From assembly GCF_012843265.1 (NCBI RefSeq), contig NZ_JABAIT010000005.1:1-64000 (forward strand): a stretch of 64,000 nucleotides of DNA, in the 5' to 3' direction. The translations under genes were made by a program, and so were the position numbers. The notes under the pieces were generated by a model, which was not told where the DNA came from, made no database searches, and saw only the letters and a program-made list of their open reading frames with translations. Positions 1 to 8,901 of this stretch are shown here, piece by piece; positions within the stretch are counted from its first letter, which is position 1, and every line of letters starts with the position of its first letter. The DNA comes from Bacillus sp. DNRA2. Lineage in GTDB: Bacteria; Bacillota; Bacilli; Bacillales; Cytobacillaceae.

Positions 1-96
1 CCTCACGGACACGCACTACCTGTCAGCTATACACTTCCGCCACAAACGGTGTGTTCGGGACTTTCACCCGTTAGTCCGATACGCTGCCAAGCGCAC
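1..96 (-). mobile_element. Group II intron, 5' end (class C-like), cut by window edge
   Basis: Read on the minus strand from position 96, the sequence starts with GTGCGC and continues with GGACTAACGGGTGAAAGTCC and then CGTGAGG, which I recognise as the start of domain I of bacterial group II introns (5' GUGYG end). Three T residues separate it from the terminator hairpin at 100-125. Class C group II introns are known to insert just downstream of terminator stem-loops, so position and orientation both fit. The rest of the ribozyme and any maturase gene would lie left of the window. The assignment is from memory of the motif, not from a search. Confidence 0.82.
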
Positions 97-99
97 AAA

Positions 100-125
100 G
101 GTGCAAATCGATAACGATTTGCACC
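100..125 (-). terminator. Rho-independent terminator of brnQ
   Basis: An 11-bp perfect stem (GGTGCAAATCG pairing with CGATTTGCACC) has a 4-nt loop and is followed on the minus strand by TTT, after which the intron begins. The T tract appears to have been cut short by the intron insertion. Confidence 0.85.
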
Positions 126-161
126 CTTTTTATTTGGAGAAGCCTATGAGTATCATTTAGT

Positions 162-1541
162 TTAGGCTACATTTTGTGACTTATTTTTAACACCAAGGGA
201 TGATGCATTTACTATGCGTACAATTACACCTGAAACAACAATTGCGACAATCGCCGGAATTAGCCAGCCCAAACCTTGACTGTAGAACGGCAATGCCTTT
301 TCATAGAATGACACAACAGGAACCATCCAACCGAAATAGTCCATTCCGAATAAAGCACAAAACGTTTTAAAGCCATCGATAATACTGATTAAGAAGGTTA
401 CACCAATTGCTGCCACATAAACAACTTGTGAATGATTAAAAAACTTAGATACAAAGGTTAATAACATAAGTGCAACTGCTAATGGATATAAGAACATTAA
501 AACAGGGATTGAATAATTAATGATATTCGCTAATCCAAAATTGGCAATGATGAATGATAGAGTCGAGAAGAAATATACCCAAGTTTTATAGCTAACTTTC
601 GGGAACAAAGTGTTAAAGTATTCACCACATGCCGTGATTAATCCAATACTAGTTGTTAAACAAGCAAGGATAATGATGATCGACAACATTAATGTACCAG
701 CAGTTCCAAAGTAATAAGACGCTGTTTCTCCTAATACCTGACCTCCAGTTTCCAAAATCCCAAACGTTTCGGTACTAGTTGCTCCTAAATAAGCGACTCC
801 TACATAAATTAAGCCAAGGAAACCAGTTGCCACAATTCCGGATTTCGCAGACGCCATTAATACTCCACGTGTTGATGACACACCCATACCACGGATTGCG
901 TTAATTACGATAATTCCAAAAACTAATGATGCTAGTGCGTCCATTGTATTGTAGCCTTCCATGAAGCCCTTAACAAATGCACCGCTTGTATACGTTTCCT
1001 GAGGTGCTTCGATAGAACCCATTGGTTTTACAACAACCATAACCAATAAAACAGCAAGAAGAATTAAAATACCTGGTGAAAGGATTTTTCCAACATTATC
1101 AACAATTTTTGCTGGATTTAATGAGAACCAAAGTGTAACACCGAAAAATAGAACCGTAAAAACAATTAAACCTATCTGTCCAGAGCCATCTCCAACAAAT
1201 GGTGCAATCCCAATATCATAAGCAACCGCCCCTGTTCTAGGTGCTGCGAAGAATGGTCCAATCGTTAAATATAGCAATGCTGTAAAGCCAATACCATAAA
1301 TTGGATGAACACGACTTGCAAGCTCTTGCAGATTTTTACTTCCTGATACTCCCATTGCAAGAATGCCTAAGAATGGTAAGCCAATTCCGGTAATTAAGAA
1401 TCCTAACACTGCCATCCAGACATTCGATCCAGCATTCTGGCCGAGTGAAGCAGGAAATATTAAGTTTCCTGCACCAAAGAATAAAGCAAATAACATAACG
1501 CCAACAACAAAATACTTTGAAAATGGTAATCTATTATCCAT
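162..1541 (-). CDS. brnQ: Branched-chain amino acid transport system II carrier (BrnQ/LIVCS)
   Basis: Predicted cation-coupled symporter for leucine, isoleucine and valine in the cytoplasmic membrane. The 459 residues form about twelve hydrophobic segments, and the N-terminus carries the family signature around FFGAGNLIFPASLG. Length is normal for BrnQ. I placed the start at the ATG at 1541 because GAAGGAG (1551-1557) lies at proper spacing, whereas the longer reading from 1568 has no ribosome binding site. It is a single-gene unit ending in a strong hairpin behind which a group II intron has inserted. I saw no T-box in the leader. The substrate is inferred from family only. Confidence 0.93.
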   Translation of the reverse strand: MDNRLPFSKYFVVGVMLFALFFGAGNLIFPASLGQNAGSNVWMAVLGFLITGIGLPFLGILAMGVSGSKNLQELASRVHPIYGIGFTALLYLTIGPFFAAPRTGAVAYDIGIAPFVGDGSGQIGLIVFTVLFFGVTLWFSLNPAKIVDNVGKILSPGILILLAVLLVMVVVKPMGSIEAPQETYTSGAFVKGFMEGYNTMDALASLVFGIIVINAIRGMGVSSTRGVLMASAKSGIVATGFLGLIYVGVAYLGATSTETFGILETGGQVLGETASYYFGTAGTLMLSIIIILACLTTSIGLITACGEYFNTLFPKVSYKTWVYFFSTLSFIIANFGLANIINYSIPVLMFLYPLAVALMLLTFVSKFFNHSQVVYVAAIGVTFLISIIDGFKTFCALFGMDYFGWMVPVVSFYEKALPFYSQGLGWLIPAIVAIVVSGVIVRIVNASSLGVKNKSQNVA

Positions 1542-1869
1542 AGATGTAATCTCCTTCACGATGTCCAAAAATGTTTTTCGACAAGATTTGATATATTACG
1601 ATAATATTACTATGGTTATGAACGAATGGCAACCCTCTTTTTAAAGATTTTTTTGACTATTTTAAAAAGACAAAAAGTAAAATAAGCAAGCAAAACACTT
1701 GAAAAATAATATAAAACGTTCTATATCACATTTAATAACACGGTTCAAATAATTGAACCGCGTTACACATTTTATTATATTAACATAATCATCAAAAAAT
1801 TGTGAAGCATAAATTCAGTGAAATATTGTATGACCCGATCGTTGATACGTAATGTTTATTCGTCAGTTC
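1542..1869. other. Intergenic region upstream of brnQ
   Basis: AT-rich spacer of about 330 bp. It contains the brnQ ribosome binding site (1551-1557) and a perfect hairpin CGGTTCAA/TTGAACCG at 1741-1760 with a 4-nt loop. The hairpin could end transcription of the gene at 1870-2238, though its T tract is poor. I see no ORF of substance and no recognised riboswitch. Confidence 0.5.
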
Positions 1870-2238
1870 TTAATGTTTAATGTCTTTTAAATCTGTGATG
1901 CAATCTTGGACTAGCGTGACAGCTTGACTCATACTAGCACCACCACCAAACGCAGCTGAGACACCGACTACCTCCAAAATCTCATCTTCACTTGCTCCCT
2001 GATCTAAACACCCCTTTGTATGATAGATAATGCAATACTCGTCCTGAGAGAAAATACTAATTCCTAAGGCAATCAGTTGTTTTACCTTTTGCGTCAGCCT
2101 CCCCTCTTTAAAACATGCTTCAGTAAAGGCATTGTAGCTTTCTGCCAATTGTGGCATTTTTTGCGTGAATACACCTAAGCCATGCTTATATTCATGAAGA
2201 GCTGCTTCGGTTTCATTATGCGGGATGAAATCATCCAT
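1870..2238 (-). CDS. Carboxymuconolactone decarboxylase (AhpD-like) family protein
   Basis: A 122-residue all-helical protein of the CMD/AhpD superfamily, whose members include peroxidase-coupled disulfide reductases and decarboxylases. The core reads EYCIIYHTKGCLDQGASEDE, followed by a glycine-rich turn (AAFGGGAS). Only the first cysteine of the usual CxxC pair is present, with tyrosine in place of the second, so classic AhpD redox chemistry is doubtful. The ATG at 2238 is preferred over the GTG at 2250 because GGTGAT sits about 4 nt before it. The gene stands alone, and the region upstream (2324-2440) can fold into several stems. The substrate is unknown. Confidence 0.8.
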   Translation of the reverse strand: MDDFIPHNETEAALHEYKHGLGVFTQKMPQLAESYNAFTEACFKEGRLTQKVKQLIALGISIFSQDEYCIIYHTKGCLDQGASEDEILEVVGVSAAFGGGASMSQAVTLVQDCITDLKDIKH

Positions 2239-2323
2239 GTTTATCACCACTCCAATCGCAAATTTACATCTTTAGTATCATTAATGTATCCGTTTTTATT
2301 CTAAATTCCATTATCTAAAGACA

Positions 2324-2440
2324 ACTTGAGATAAAAAGTGGGGAATACTTATCATTTCCTGGGTAAGCGCAGGAAATGACAACGCCTTGCAAAAATGATT
2401 CCGATTGAATCATTTGCTGTCGAAAGAAATATGATCAAGT
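2324..2440 (-). ncRNA. Candidate structured RNA element, class unknown
   Basis: Several inverted repeats nest here: ACTTGA/TCAAGT closes the ends (2324-2329 with 2435-2440). Inside are a perfect 10-bp stem TCATTTCCTG/CAGGAAATGA (2352-2361 with 2370-2379) and a stem AATGATTC/GAATCATT (2394-2401 with 2407-2414) that extends through GC and GACA/TGTC pairs. It lies about 90-200 nt before the AhpD-like gene on that gene's strand. I could not match it to a known riboswitch or ribozyme. The strand is assumed from the downstream gene. Confidence 0.4.
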
Positions 2441-2517
2441 AATAAAACAAAAAAAACGTCATTAAATTGTCCGTTTAACATTTCAACGATCTGCAACCAT
2501 ATCTTTGTAGGAAATAT

Positions 2518-2548
2518 AAAAGGTGCGATTTCAAGAATCGCACCTTTT
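2518..2548 (-). terminator. Terminator after the 44-aa gene
   Basis: Perfect symmetric hairpin with 13-bp arms AAAAGGTGCGATT/AATCGCACCTTTT and a 5-nt loop, 10 nt past the stop codon of the small gene. Confidence 0.85.
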
Positions 2549-2557
2549 ACCTCTTTG

Positions 2558-2692
2558 CTACCTTCCTCTTTCATAAGCAATAACTACTACTTCTTTGTCG
2601 GATTGCCTGCTTAACTTTTCTTCAATTGATTTGATTTCACTAACCAAATTAGGCGACAGGTCAGCTGCGACAAATTGTTGGTTCTTTTCCAT
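2558..2692 (-). CDS. Small conserved-looking hypothetical protein (44 aa)
   Basis: A 44-residue ORF that starts MEKNQQFVAADLSPNLVSE and ends VVVIAYERGR. It is supported by a good ribosome binding site (GGGAGTG shortly before the ATG) and by a perfect terminator just behind the stop. The protein is charged and soluble, with a probable amphipathic helix (LVSEIKSIEEKLSRQ). I do not recognise the family and assign no function. It forms its own short transcription unit. Confidence 0.68.
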   Translation of the reverse strand: MEKNQQFVAADLSPNLVSEIKSIEEKLSRQSDKEVVVIAYERGR

Positions 2693-2785
2693 CGTAATCA
2701 CTCCCTTCAATACTAACTTAGCCTTTCCTAGACAAACCGATTATAATCAGGTCAAAAAAGCAAATGAAAGGATGGACTAAAAAAC

Positions 2786-2805
2786 CCCTGCCAGTCAGGT
2801 CAGGG
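2786..2805 (-). terminator. Terminator of the acyltransferase-SGNH unit
   Basis: On the minus strand, CCCTGaCC pairs with GGcAGGG and is followed by GTTTTTT, just after the stop codon of the SGNH hydrolase gene. Confidence 0.75.
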
Positions 2806-2819
2806 ATTTTCAAAAATTG

Positions 2820-3536
2820 TTATTTAGTTTTCTTGAGCACTTCCATATTTTTATATAAACGGTCTGCGATTAATTCATAGCCAATTGAATTTAAATGAAT
2901 TGAATCGCTATAGTTCCTAGATTTTGGTTTGTATAAAAATAAATCCATCGTAGGTATGAACTTGTATGGTTGGTAAGTTTGTGCCACCTGGCTAATTTCT
3001 TCATTCCAATCTGTTATCAATGCCTGAATCTGATCACTATTTTTATATTGGGTATAAGGATGATAAAGCCCGAAAATAATTAGTGTGGCTTGTTCATTTT
3101 CTTTCCTTACTTCAGTCAGAATGCGCTTGAAATTATTAACAAAATGTCGTTTACCTATGTTCATTCTGCTCACAGAAAGCTGATCAAATTTAAAATTAGC
3201 ACTTTTTCGAAAATCATTTGTTCCAATAAAAACAATCACATAGTCTGCCGAGCGGAGAGCCGACCTAATTTTTTTATCGTGGAGCTGCCTTAACGTGTCG
3301 TCTGTTGTATATTTGGGTATACCGAAGTTCGTGATTCGAATCACTGAAGTATGTTCATCATCATATTTCTGTTTGAAACGCCCGAGGTAACCTATTTTCA
3401 TAGGATCTCCCGTTCCATGAGTGATAGAATCACCTAGAGCAACAAGATGAATTTGATGATGGTATGCTGATGAGCTGTATAAAATTAACGCAAATAACGC
3501 GAAAATCAAGTATATGATAATAAAAAACTTTTTCAT
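2820..3536 (-). CDS. Membrane-anchored SGNH/GDSL hydrolase
   Basis: A 238-residue esterase/acylhydrolase of the SGNH family. An N-terminal hydrophobic segment (about residues 4-24) should anchor it outside the membrane. Block I is GDSITHGTGD (catalytic Ser), block III is FIGTNDF, and block V is DSIHLNSIGYE with the Asp-x-x-His pair. The start follows a GGGG-containing site. It lies 40 nt behind an integral-membrane acyltransferase gene on the same strand, so the pair may add and handle acyl groups on a surface polymer, much as OatA-type proteins fuse both domains. The substrate is inferred, not shown. Confidence 0.85.
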   Translation of the reverse strand: MKKFFIIIYLIFALFALILYSSSAYHHQIHLVALGDSITHGTGDPMKIGYLGRFKQKYDDEHTSVIRITNFGIPKYTTDDTLRQLHDKKIRSALRSADYVIVFIGTNDFRKSANFKFDQLSVSRMNIGKRHFVNNFKRILTEVRKENEQATLIIFGLYHPYTQYKNSDQIQALITDWNEEISQVAQTYQPYKFIPTMDLFLYKPKSRNYSDSIHLNSIGYELIADRLYKNMEVLKKTK

Positions 3537-3576
3537 TCACAAACCCCGGGTTTCATCTTTTTTATTAAAGTCAAAA

Positions 3577-4641
3577 TCATTCAAACGTTCCATGATCTTC
3601 TACTTGTTGCGGGAGAAATTTCTGCGTTTTCATTTTCAAGTAGAATTGAAGCCAATAATTTTTTAAGGTTGAAATTTTTAGTTCGATTAACGGTTGTGCA
3701 ATCGCATTAATCAGATTGCTCGACAATACCACAATAATCAAAAAGGCGATTAACATCATCGTAATAACCTGCCATGACTCTGGTAGCATTGCATCTAATT
3801 GACTATTTCGAAAGTATTTAATAAAAAAGCCGTGTAAAAGGTACACATAAAGAGAACGTGTGCCCCATTTCGTAAAAAAGTAATGTTGCTTTGGTACAAA
3901 CGCAAAGAAGCTAAGTGTGCTCAATAATGTAAAAATATATACTCCTAAACGGACAAGTCCACCGTAAGCCTCATTAACATGGAAATCTTCATAGGGCTTA
4001 GATCCGAATAACCATTTATGGTTAAAATCCGGCATGAAATAATACACAACAATAATCGATAAGAACACTACAACTGAACTATATTTCATCTTCCTTGTTA
4101 GTAATTTTTCAAAATGTCCCTTTTTAAAATAAAAACCTAATAAGAATAATGGAAAAAACACAAATGTCCTAGACATGCTTAGGAAATCATCGATTCCACT
4201 TACATAGCCGACAATAATACCGATAATTACAGCAATGGTGAGTGCAATTGACGGCTTCCATTTTGTAAATAGAAATAACAGGACATTCCAACAAAATAAG
4301 CTAATTAAAAACCACAATGACCATTCGGGAATGAGCGGGTCGAACTCGAACACTTTTTTATTTTGCAAATAGAAATAATATAATGAATAAATTCCTTGAA
4401 AAATAACATATGGAATAATTAATTTTTTAGCTATTTTCAACAAATAACCTTGCTTCCTATAGCCTTTAGCAAAATATCCGGAGATTAGTATAAACGCCGG
4501 CATATGGAACGAATAAATCGTCGTATATACAGTGAAAATAATCTTGTTATCCTGGATGTACGATTGAATTAAATGTCCAAAAACCATTAAAAAAACTAGA
4601 ATTGACTTGGCATTGTCATAATAGGCTTCCCTTGTATTCAT
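3577..4641 (-). CDS. Acyltransferase family 3 membrane protein
   Basis: A 354-residue polytopic protein of the acyltransferase-3 superfamily (resembling fucose 4-O-acetylases). It starts NTREAYYDNAKSILVFLMVF, followed by HL in the position of the conserved histidine, and has about ten membrane segments. Such proteins move acetyl or other acyl groups across the membrane onto sugars. There is no fused SGNH domain. Instead a separate SGNH gene follows at 40 nt. The start ATG has AAAGGG about 7 nt before it. Exact acceptor and donor are unknown. Confidence 0.83.
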   Translation of the reverse strand: MNTREAYYDNAKSILVFLMVFGHLIQSYIQDNKIIFTVYTTIYSFHMPAFILISGYFAKGYRKQGYLLKIAKKLIIPYVIFQGIYSLYYFYLQNKKVFEFDPLIPEWSLWFLISLFCWNVLLFLFTKWKPSIALTIAVIIGIIVGYVSGIDDFLSMSRTFVFFPLFLLGFYFKKGHFEKLLTRKMKYSSVVVFLSIIVVYYFMPDFNHKWLFGSKPYEDFHVNEAYGGLVRLGVYIFTLLSTLSFFAFVPKQHYFFTKWGTRSLYVYLLHGFFIKYFRNSQLDAMLPESWQVITMMLIAFLIIVVLSSNLINAIAQPLIELKISTLKNYWLQFYLKMKTQKFLPQQVEDHGTFE

Positions 4642-4781
4642 GGTAACCCTTTAAAACCTCCGAATTTCATAATTTAAAACTCTACTATTATTAACCATAA
4701 AAAAATTTTTTTCAAGAGGGCTTTTTCTAGTGATTTTCCGGAAACCCCTGACAACAAAGGTTTATGGCAACGCCAAAAAAA

Positions 4782-4801
4782 AGAGACCTTTTTTGGTCTC
4801 T
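4782..4801 (-). terminator. Terminator of ppk
   Basis: AGAGACC/GGTCTCT stem with a six-base loop and eight T residues on the minus strand, directly behind the ppk stop codon. Confidence 0.9.
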
Positions 4802-4802
4802 T

Positions 4803-6917
4803 TTATTCTTCATCTTCGGTGACATGATTTACCATATCATATAAAAGCTGCTGACTATTAATTTGCGGCTCATTTGCTCTTTGATAACGATAATGATATG
4901 TGCCCAAATTACTTTGGATTCTTGATTTAACATTGTCGGTTAGCATTAAGGCTAACATTTCTTTAATTCTTTTCTTTAAGCGTCCTTCAAAAATAGGAAA
5001 CAAAATTTCTACTCGCTTTTCCATATTCCTCGTCATCAAGTCCGCAGAAGATAAAAATATTTTCTCTTCGCGATTTTGATGGAAATAATATATGCGACTG
5101 TGCTCTAAAAACCGACCAACAATACTGCGGACGCTAATATTTTCACTGACGCCCTCTATTCCAGGACGAAGGCAACAGGTACCTCTGACAATGAGATCGA
5201 TTTTTACTCCAGCGTTTGATGCTTCATAAAACTTCATGATAATTTGCTTATCTGTTAACGAATTCATTTTGGCGATAATCCGTCCGTTATTAAATCGTTT
5301 ATGATACTCAATCTCCGTGTCGATTAACTGAATAAAATCTTTGCGAATATCAAAAGGAGCAACGGAAAGGTGATGGAATTTCGGTTTCTCGGTGTACCCG
5401 CTTAGATAGTTAAAGAAATTCGTCGCATCGGTTCCAAATTTTCGTTTCGAGGTAATTAACCCGATATCTGTATAAACTTTAGCAGTTGCATCATTATAAT
5501 TGCCCGTCCCCAAATGAACAAAGCGTTGAATATTATGATGTTTCCGTCTTACAACAAGCGTTATTTTACTATGAGTTTTTAATGATGATATACCATAAAT
5601 GACATGGCAGCCTGCTTTTTCCAATTCCTTAGCCCACTGAACATTATTTTCTTCATCAAAACGCGCTTTCAATTCAACTAATACAGTTACCTGTTTGCCA
5701 TTTTCAGCAGCCTTTTCGAGCGCTTTGATAATTGGAGATTCGCCACTAACTCGATAAAGCGTTTGTTTGATTGCTAATACATCGGGATCAACCGCTGCTT
5801 GAGACACAAAATCAATCACTGTTTCGAATGATTCATACGGATGATGGAGAAGAATGTCTCGTTTCGTCACTGCATCAAAAATATTTTGCCTTGGATTAAT
5901 GTCCTGTGTCAGTTTCGGAATCATTGCGTCATATACTAAATGATCTTTATCATTTGAAAATGCTTTATAAAATTCAAATAAGAAGGTTAAATCAAGTAAA
6001 CCCTTAATCATATATGTATCTTTTTCATGAACTTCCAATTGCTCTAAGAGATACTTTAAAATCTCACTATTGCACGTACTTTCCTTTATCTCTAACCTTA
6101 CGGCAGCTCCCCACTTTCGTTTCTTTAACTCCTCTTCAATTTCCTTTAAAAGGTCTCGGGCACCTTCTTCATCAATCGTCATATCAGCATTGCGAGTGAT
6201 TCGAAATTGGGTAACGGCAATGATATTATAGCCTTTAAATAATTTGCCAATATGGTAGCTAATGATATCCTCAAGCATGACAATTCTGTTGATATTCTTA
6301 TCAGAGCTCATGCGAATAAATCGAGGCAATACGGCAGGAACTTGAACGATTGCTAACTTTGTACCTTCGCCATCAATTGCCGCTTGATCCTCCAACAGTA
6401 TGGCCAAATTGAGACTCTTATTTAAGAGTACGGGAAATGGTCGGTAGGCATCGATTGCCATGGGGGTTAACACAGGAAAAATATGGATATCGAAATAATT
6501 CTCTATTTCTATCCTGACCTGTTCGGGCAGTTGGTCAATCTCTTGAACGAATTCAATTTGCTCGTTTGCTAACTCTGGAAGAATTCCGCTAAAGGTCTCA
6601 TACTGCAATTGAACTAATTGATGATTCTTCTTAGAAATAGCACAAAGCTGTTCTTTCGGGGTTAATCCCGCTTTATTTTCTGGTTTATTAAAGCCAGCCT
6701 TTACTTGGTCTTTTAATCCAGCTACACGTACCATGAAAAACTCATCCAAATTCGAGCTAAAAATAGCCAAAAATTTGATTTGTTCCAACAATGGATTTTC
6801 CGTATCCATTGCTTCTTCCAATACTCTTTCATTAAAAGCCAGCCAGCTTAATTCTCGATTATTGTAATATAATGGACAATCTAATTGAGGCTTTAGTTTT
6901 GTTTCCGTTGCAATCAC
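4803..6917 (-). CDS. ppk: Polyphosphate kinase 1
   Basis: A 704-residue enzyme that reversibly polymerises the gamma-phosphate of ATP into polyphosphate. The N-terminus (NNRELSWLAFNERVLEEA) and the four-domain length fit PPK1. The phospho-accepting histidine lies in SLKTHSKITLVVRR near residue 447, followed by FVHLGTGNYND. Translation starts at a GTG (6915-6917) with AAGGAAGTG at good spacing. The next gene upstream is exopolyphosphatase, 154 nt away on the same strand, so synthesis and breakdown of polyphosphate are probably co-regulated. I saw no Pho box. Confidence 0.96.
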   Translation of the reverse strand: MIATETKLKPQLDCPLYYNNRELSWLAFNERVLEEAMDTENPLLEQIKFLAIFSSNLDEFFMVRVAGLKDQVKAGFNKPENKAGLTPKEQLCAISKKNHQLVQLQYETFSGILPELANEQIEFVQEIDQLPEQVRIEIENYFDIHIFPVLTPMAIDAYRPFPVLLNKSLNLAILLEDQAAIDGEGTKLAIVQVPAVLPRFIRMSSDKNINRIVMLEDIISYHIGKLFKGYNIIAVTQFRITRNADMTIDEEGARDLLKEIEEELKKRKWGAAVRLEIKESTCNSEILKYLLEQLEVHEKDTYMIKGLLDLTFLFEFYKAFSNDKDHLVYDAMIPKLTQDINPRQNIFDAVTKRDILLHHPYESFETVIDFVSQAAVDPDVLAIKQTLYRVSGESPIIKALEKAAENGKQVTVLVELKARFDEENNVQWAKELEKAGCHVIYGISSLKTHSKITLVVRRKHHNIQRFVHLGTGNYNDATAKVYTDIGLITSKRKFGTDATNFFNYLSGYTEKPKFHHLSVAPFDIRKDFIQLIDTEIEYHKRFNNGRIIAKMNSLTDKQIIMKFYEASNAGVKIDLIVRGTCCLRPGIEGVSENISVRSIVGRFLEHSRIYYFHQNREEKIFLSSADLMTRNMEKRVEILFPIFEGRLKKRIKEMLALMLTDNVKSRIQSNLGTYHYRYQRANEPQINSQQLLYDMVNHVTEDEE

Positions 6918-7071
6918 CAGAATACACTTCCTTATTACTATGAAAATTTACACTATTTAAAATAATCATTCATGATAATGTTATCATAATAATATTTGAG
7001 TAAATGAATATCGTGTAAAAAAATTGTTAAATTTTTGTAAAAACGTGGTAATCATTATAACCACTTCATTC

Positions 7072-8592
7072 TTAGGAAAAAATGATTTGGATATTTTGCT
7101 TTAATACTTTTTCCAAATGTTTCTTCTGCTTATTTGCTTGATACTCTTCCGGTTTACTATCCTTCTTACATTTTACCTTTATTAAAAGTGTATCTGCCTC
7201 TTTTCGAAGCTTTACACTTTCGACAATATTTCGTTTTGTGCTATTTAAACTATAAGAAAATTTTAATATTGCTCCAAGCATCCGCATTTTTTTAAACTCA
7301 GCTTTACTAAACCAAGCTTGGTAAGGTTTTGCAAATTGAAGAAACGAGTCCTTTTTTTTATATGAGGCGATTAAAGCGAGTGTTATCCTGTCCCGATGAT
7401 TCATTCCATCAATCATTCGGTTAGACAATAGGTAAAAAGTATGCTCACTGCTAGCTTCATGTGATACATATTCGCCAAAATTAAATATGGACGCAGCCTT
7501 TTTTAAAAAATTAAAATCCTTTTCTGTAAACTCTACTTGTTGTGATTCTTTTAATTGCTTAAATATGGAGGTAGCAATTTTTGTTAATTGATCTGCTTGT
7601 TTTTGATTTATTTGATAATCCTTAGCAATGTGATATAAACTTTGATCAATTACATCCTTAAAGTTCTTTGAGCCATTGGGCATTGCTAATTCCTTGTAGA
7701 AAATGCCATCTCGAAGTCCTTTCCTGCTCAAGATAAAACGAGGTGAGCTAGTCACTTCGACTAGTTTCTCGAATACTTCCACAGCTGGAATAATGATATC
7801 AGCCCGGTCACTCGATAAACCCTCAACTTTTAATAATTGTTGATAGGTCAACTGCCCAATCATCTCCTTGACAGTCCTAATATCAATTAAATCCATTTCA
7901 TATTGATGAATATCATTTAATGGGTATTTACATAAAGATTGATGAATTTGCGCCATGTTCCGGGCACTTCCACCAATCGCAATTACTGGTACAGATTTGT
8001 TTGCTAACCATTTGAGGGTTTGAAGATTATTTTCAATAAACATCCCTATTTCAAGAATTTCTTCTGGAGTTGGCACATCTCCCCGAACAAACTGTTTTTT
8101 TAGTGATAATGCTCCAAATGGAAAGCTATGGTAATGTTTTAAATCTCGATTTTTAAAATAAGTGATTTCAGTACTCCCACCGCCAATATCAATCGTTATG
8201 GCTTCGTCAATTTGAAACGAATTCATTACAGCGTAAAAACCATAAAATGCTTCTTCGTATTCAGAAAGAATTCGGATTGTAAAATCAGTCCATTTTGCCA
8301 CTTCCTTCTGGATTTGCCGTTGATTTTTCGCCTGTCGGATTGAAGCAGTAGCCACACATTTTACTTCTTTTATGCGATGATACCTCGTGACCTCCTGAAA
8401 ACTAAGTAAAGTATGGATTAAATATTTGATCCCTTTTTCTGTAATGTTTCCGTCACTGTTTAAATACTCACGAAGGCGAGCAACAATTTTTACATTTTCT
8501 ATTTCCATTAATCGACCAGTTGCATCACGTTTATATATCACAAGTCGCATTGTATTAGAGCCGATATCAATGATTCCATATTCATCGTACAA
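7072..8592 (-). CDS. ppx: Exopolyphosphatase, Ppx/GppA family
   Basis: A 506-residue enzyme that releases phosphate from polyphosphate ends. The actin-like ATPase fold shows in GIIDIGSNTMRLVIY at the N-terminus and TIDIGGGSTEITYF near residue 140. The C-terminal half has the HD-like helical region (MNHRDRITLALIASY). The start appears to be TTG at 8592, with an AAAGGA site somewhat far upstream. No ATG gives a better alignment to the family N-terminus. It precedes ppk on the same strand. GppA-like pppGpp hydrolysis cannot be excluded, but pairing with ppk favours Ppx. Confidence 0.92.
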   Translation of the reverse strand: MYDEYGIIDIGSNTMRLVIYKRDATGRLMEIENVKIVARLREYLNSDGNITEKGIKYLIHTLLSFQEVTRYHRIKEVKCVATASIRQAKNQRQIQKEVAKWTDFTIRILSEYEEAFYGFYAVMNSFQIDEAITIDIGGGSTEITYFKNRDLKHYHSFPFGALSLKKQFVRGDVPTPEEILEIGMFIENNLQTLKWLANKSVPVIAIGGSARNMAQIHQSLCKYPLNDIHQYEMDLIDIRTVKEMIGQLTYQQLLKVEGLSSDRADIIIPAVEVFEKLVEVTSSPRFILSRKGLRDGIFYKELAMPNGSKNFKDVIDQSLYHIAKDYQINQKQADQLTKIATSIFKQLKESQQVEFTEKDFNFLKKAASIFNFGEYVSHEASSEHTFYLLSNRMIDGMNHRDRITLALIASYKKKDSFLQFAKPYQAWFSKAEFKKMRMLGAILKFSYSLNSTKRNIVESVKLRKEADTLLIKVKCKKDSKPEEYQANKQKKHLEKVLKQNIQIIFS

Positions 8593-8901
8593 TTCACCAT
8601 CATATCCTTTACAGTGAAATTTTCTTTACACCAGCAAGGTTTATCAATTATTTTAAATTATTGTACATCCATAATCTATGTACTTTACTGATTCTTTACA
8701 ATTTTTCTATTAATTTAGCTAAATAGCCCTATGCTTTCTGCAAATTCCAACATTGTTTTTAAAATGGTAGTGAAATTAACCTACATAATACTCATAAATA
8801 AAGAGACACCAAAGAATAATCCTCTCATGGTGTCTCTATTCGATTTCATGATTTAAAGTTGTTACTTACATTATCTACGAAACAACTGAAAAAATCACTC
8901 T
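8593..8901. other. Intergenic region with one terminator
   Basis: About 310 bp, AT-rich, holding the upstream region of ppx and the terminator at 8802-8837. I see no further gene, repeat or regulatory RNA. Confidence 0.5.
8802..8837 (-). terminator. Terminator of the glycine/aromatic-rich protein gene
   Basis: AGAGACACC/GGTGTCTCT perfect 9-bp stem followed on the minus strand by TTATTTATG. Confidence 0.75.

Noticed and set aside
1363-1644. Plus-strand ORF of 93 codons opposite brnQ
   Set aside because: It lies antisense to the conserved BrnQ N-terminus, has no ribosome binding site and no family resemblance.
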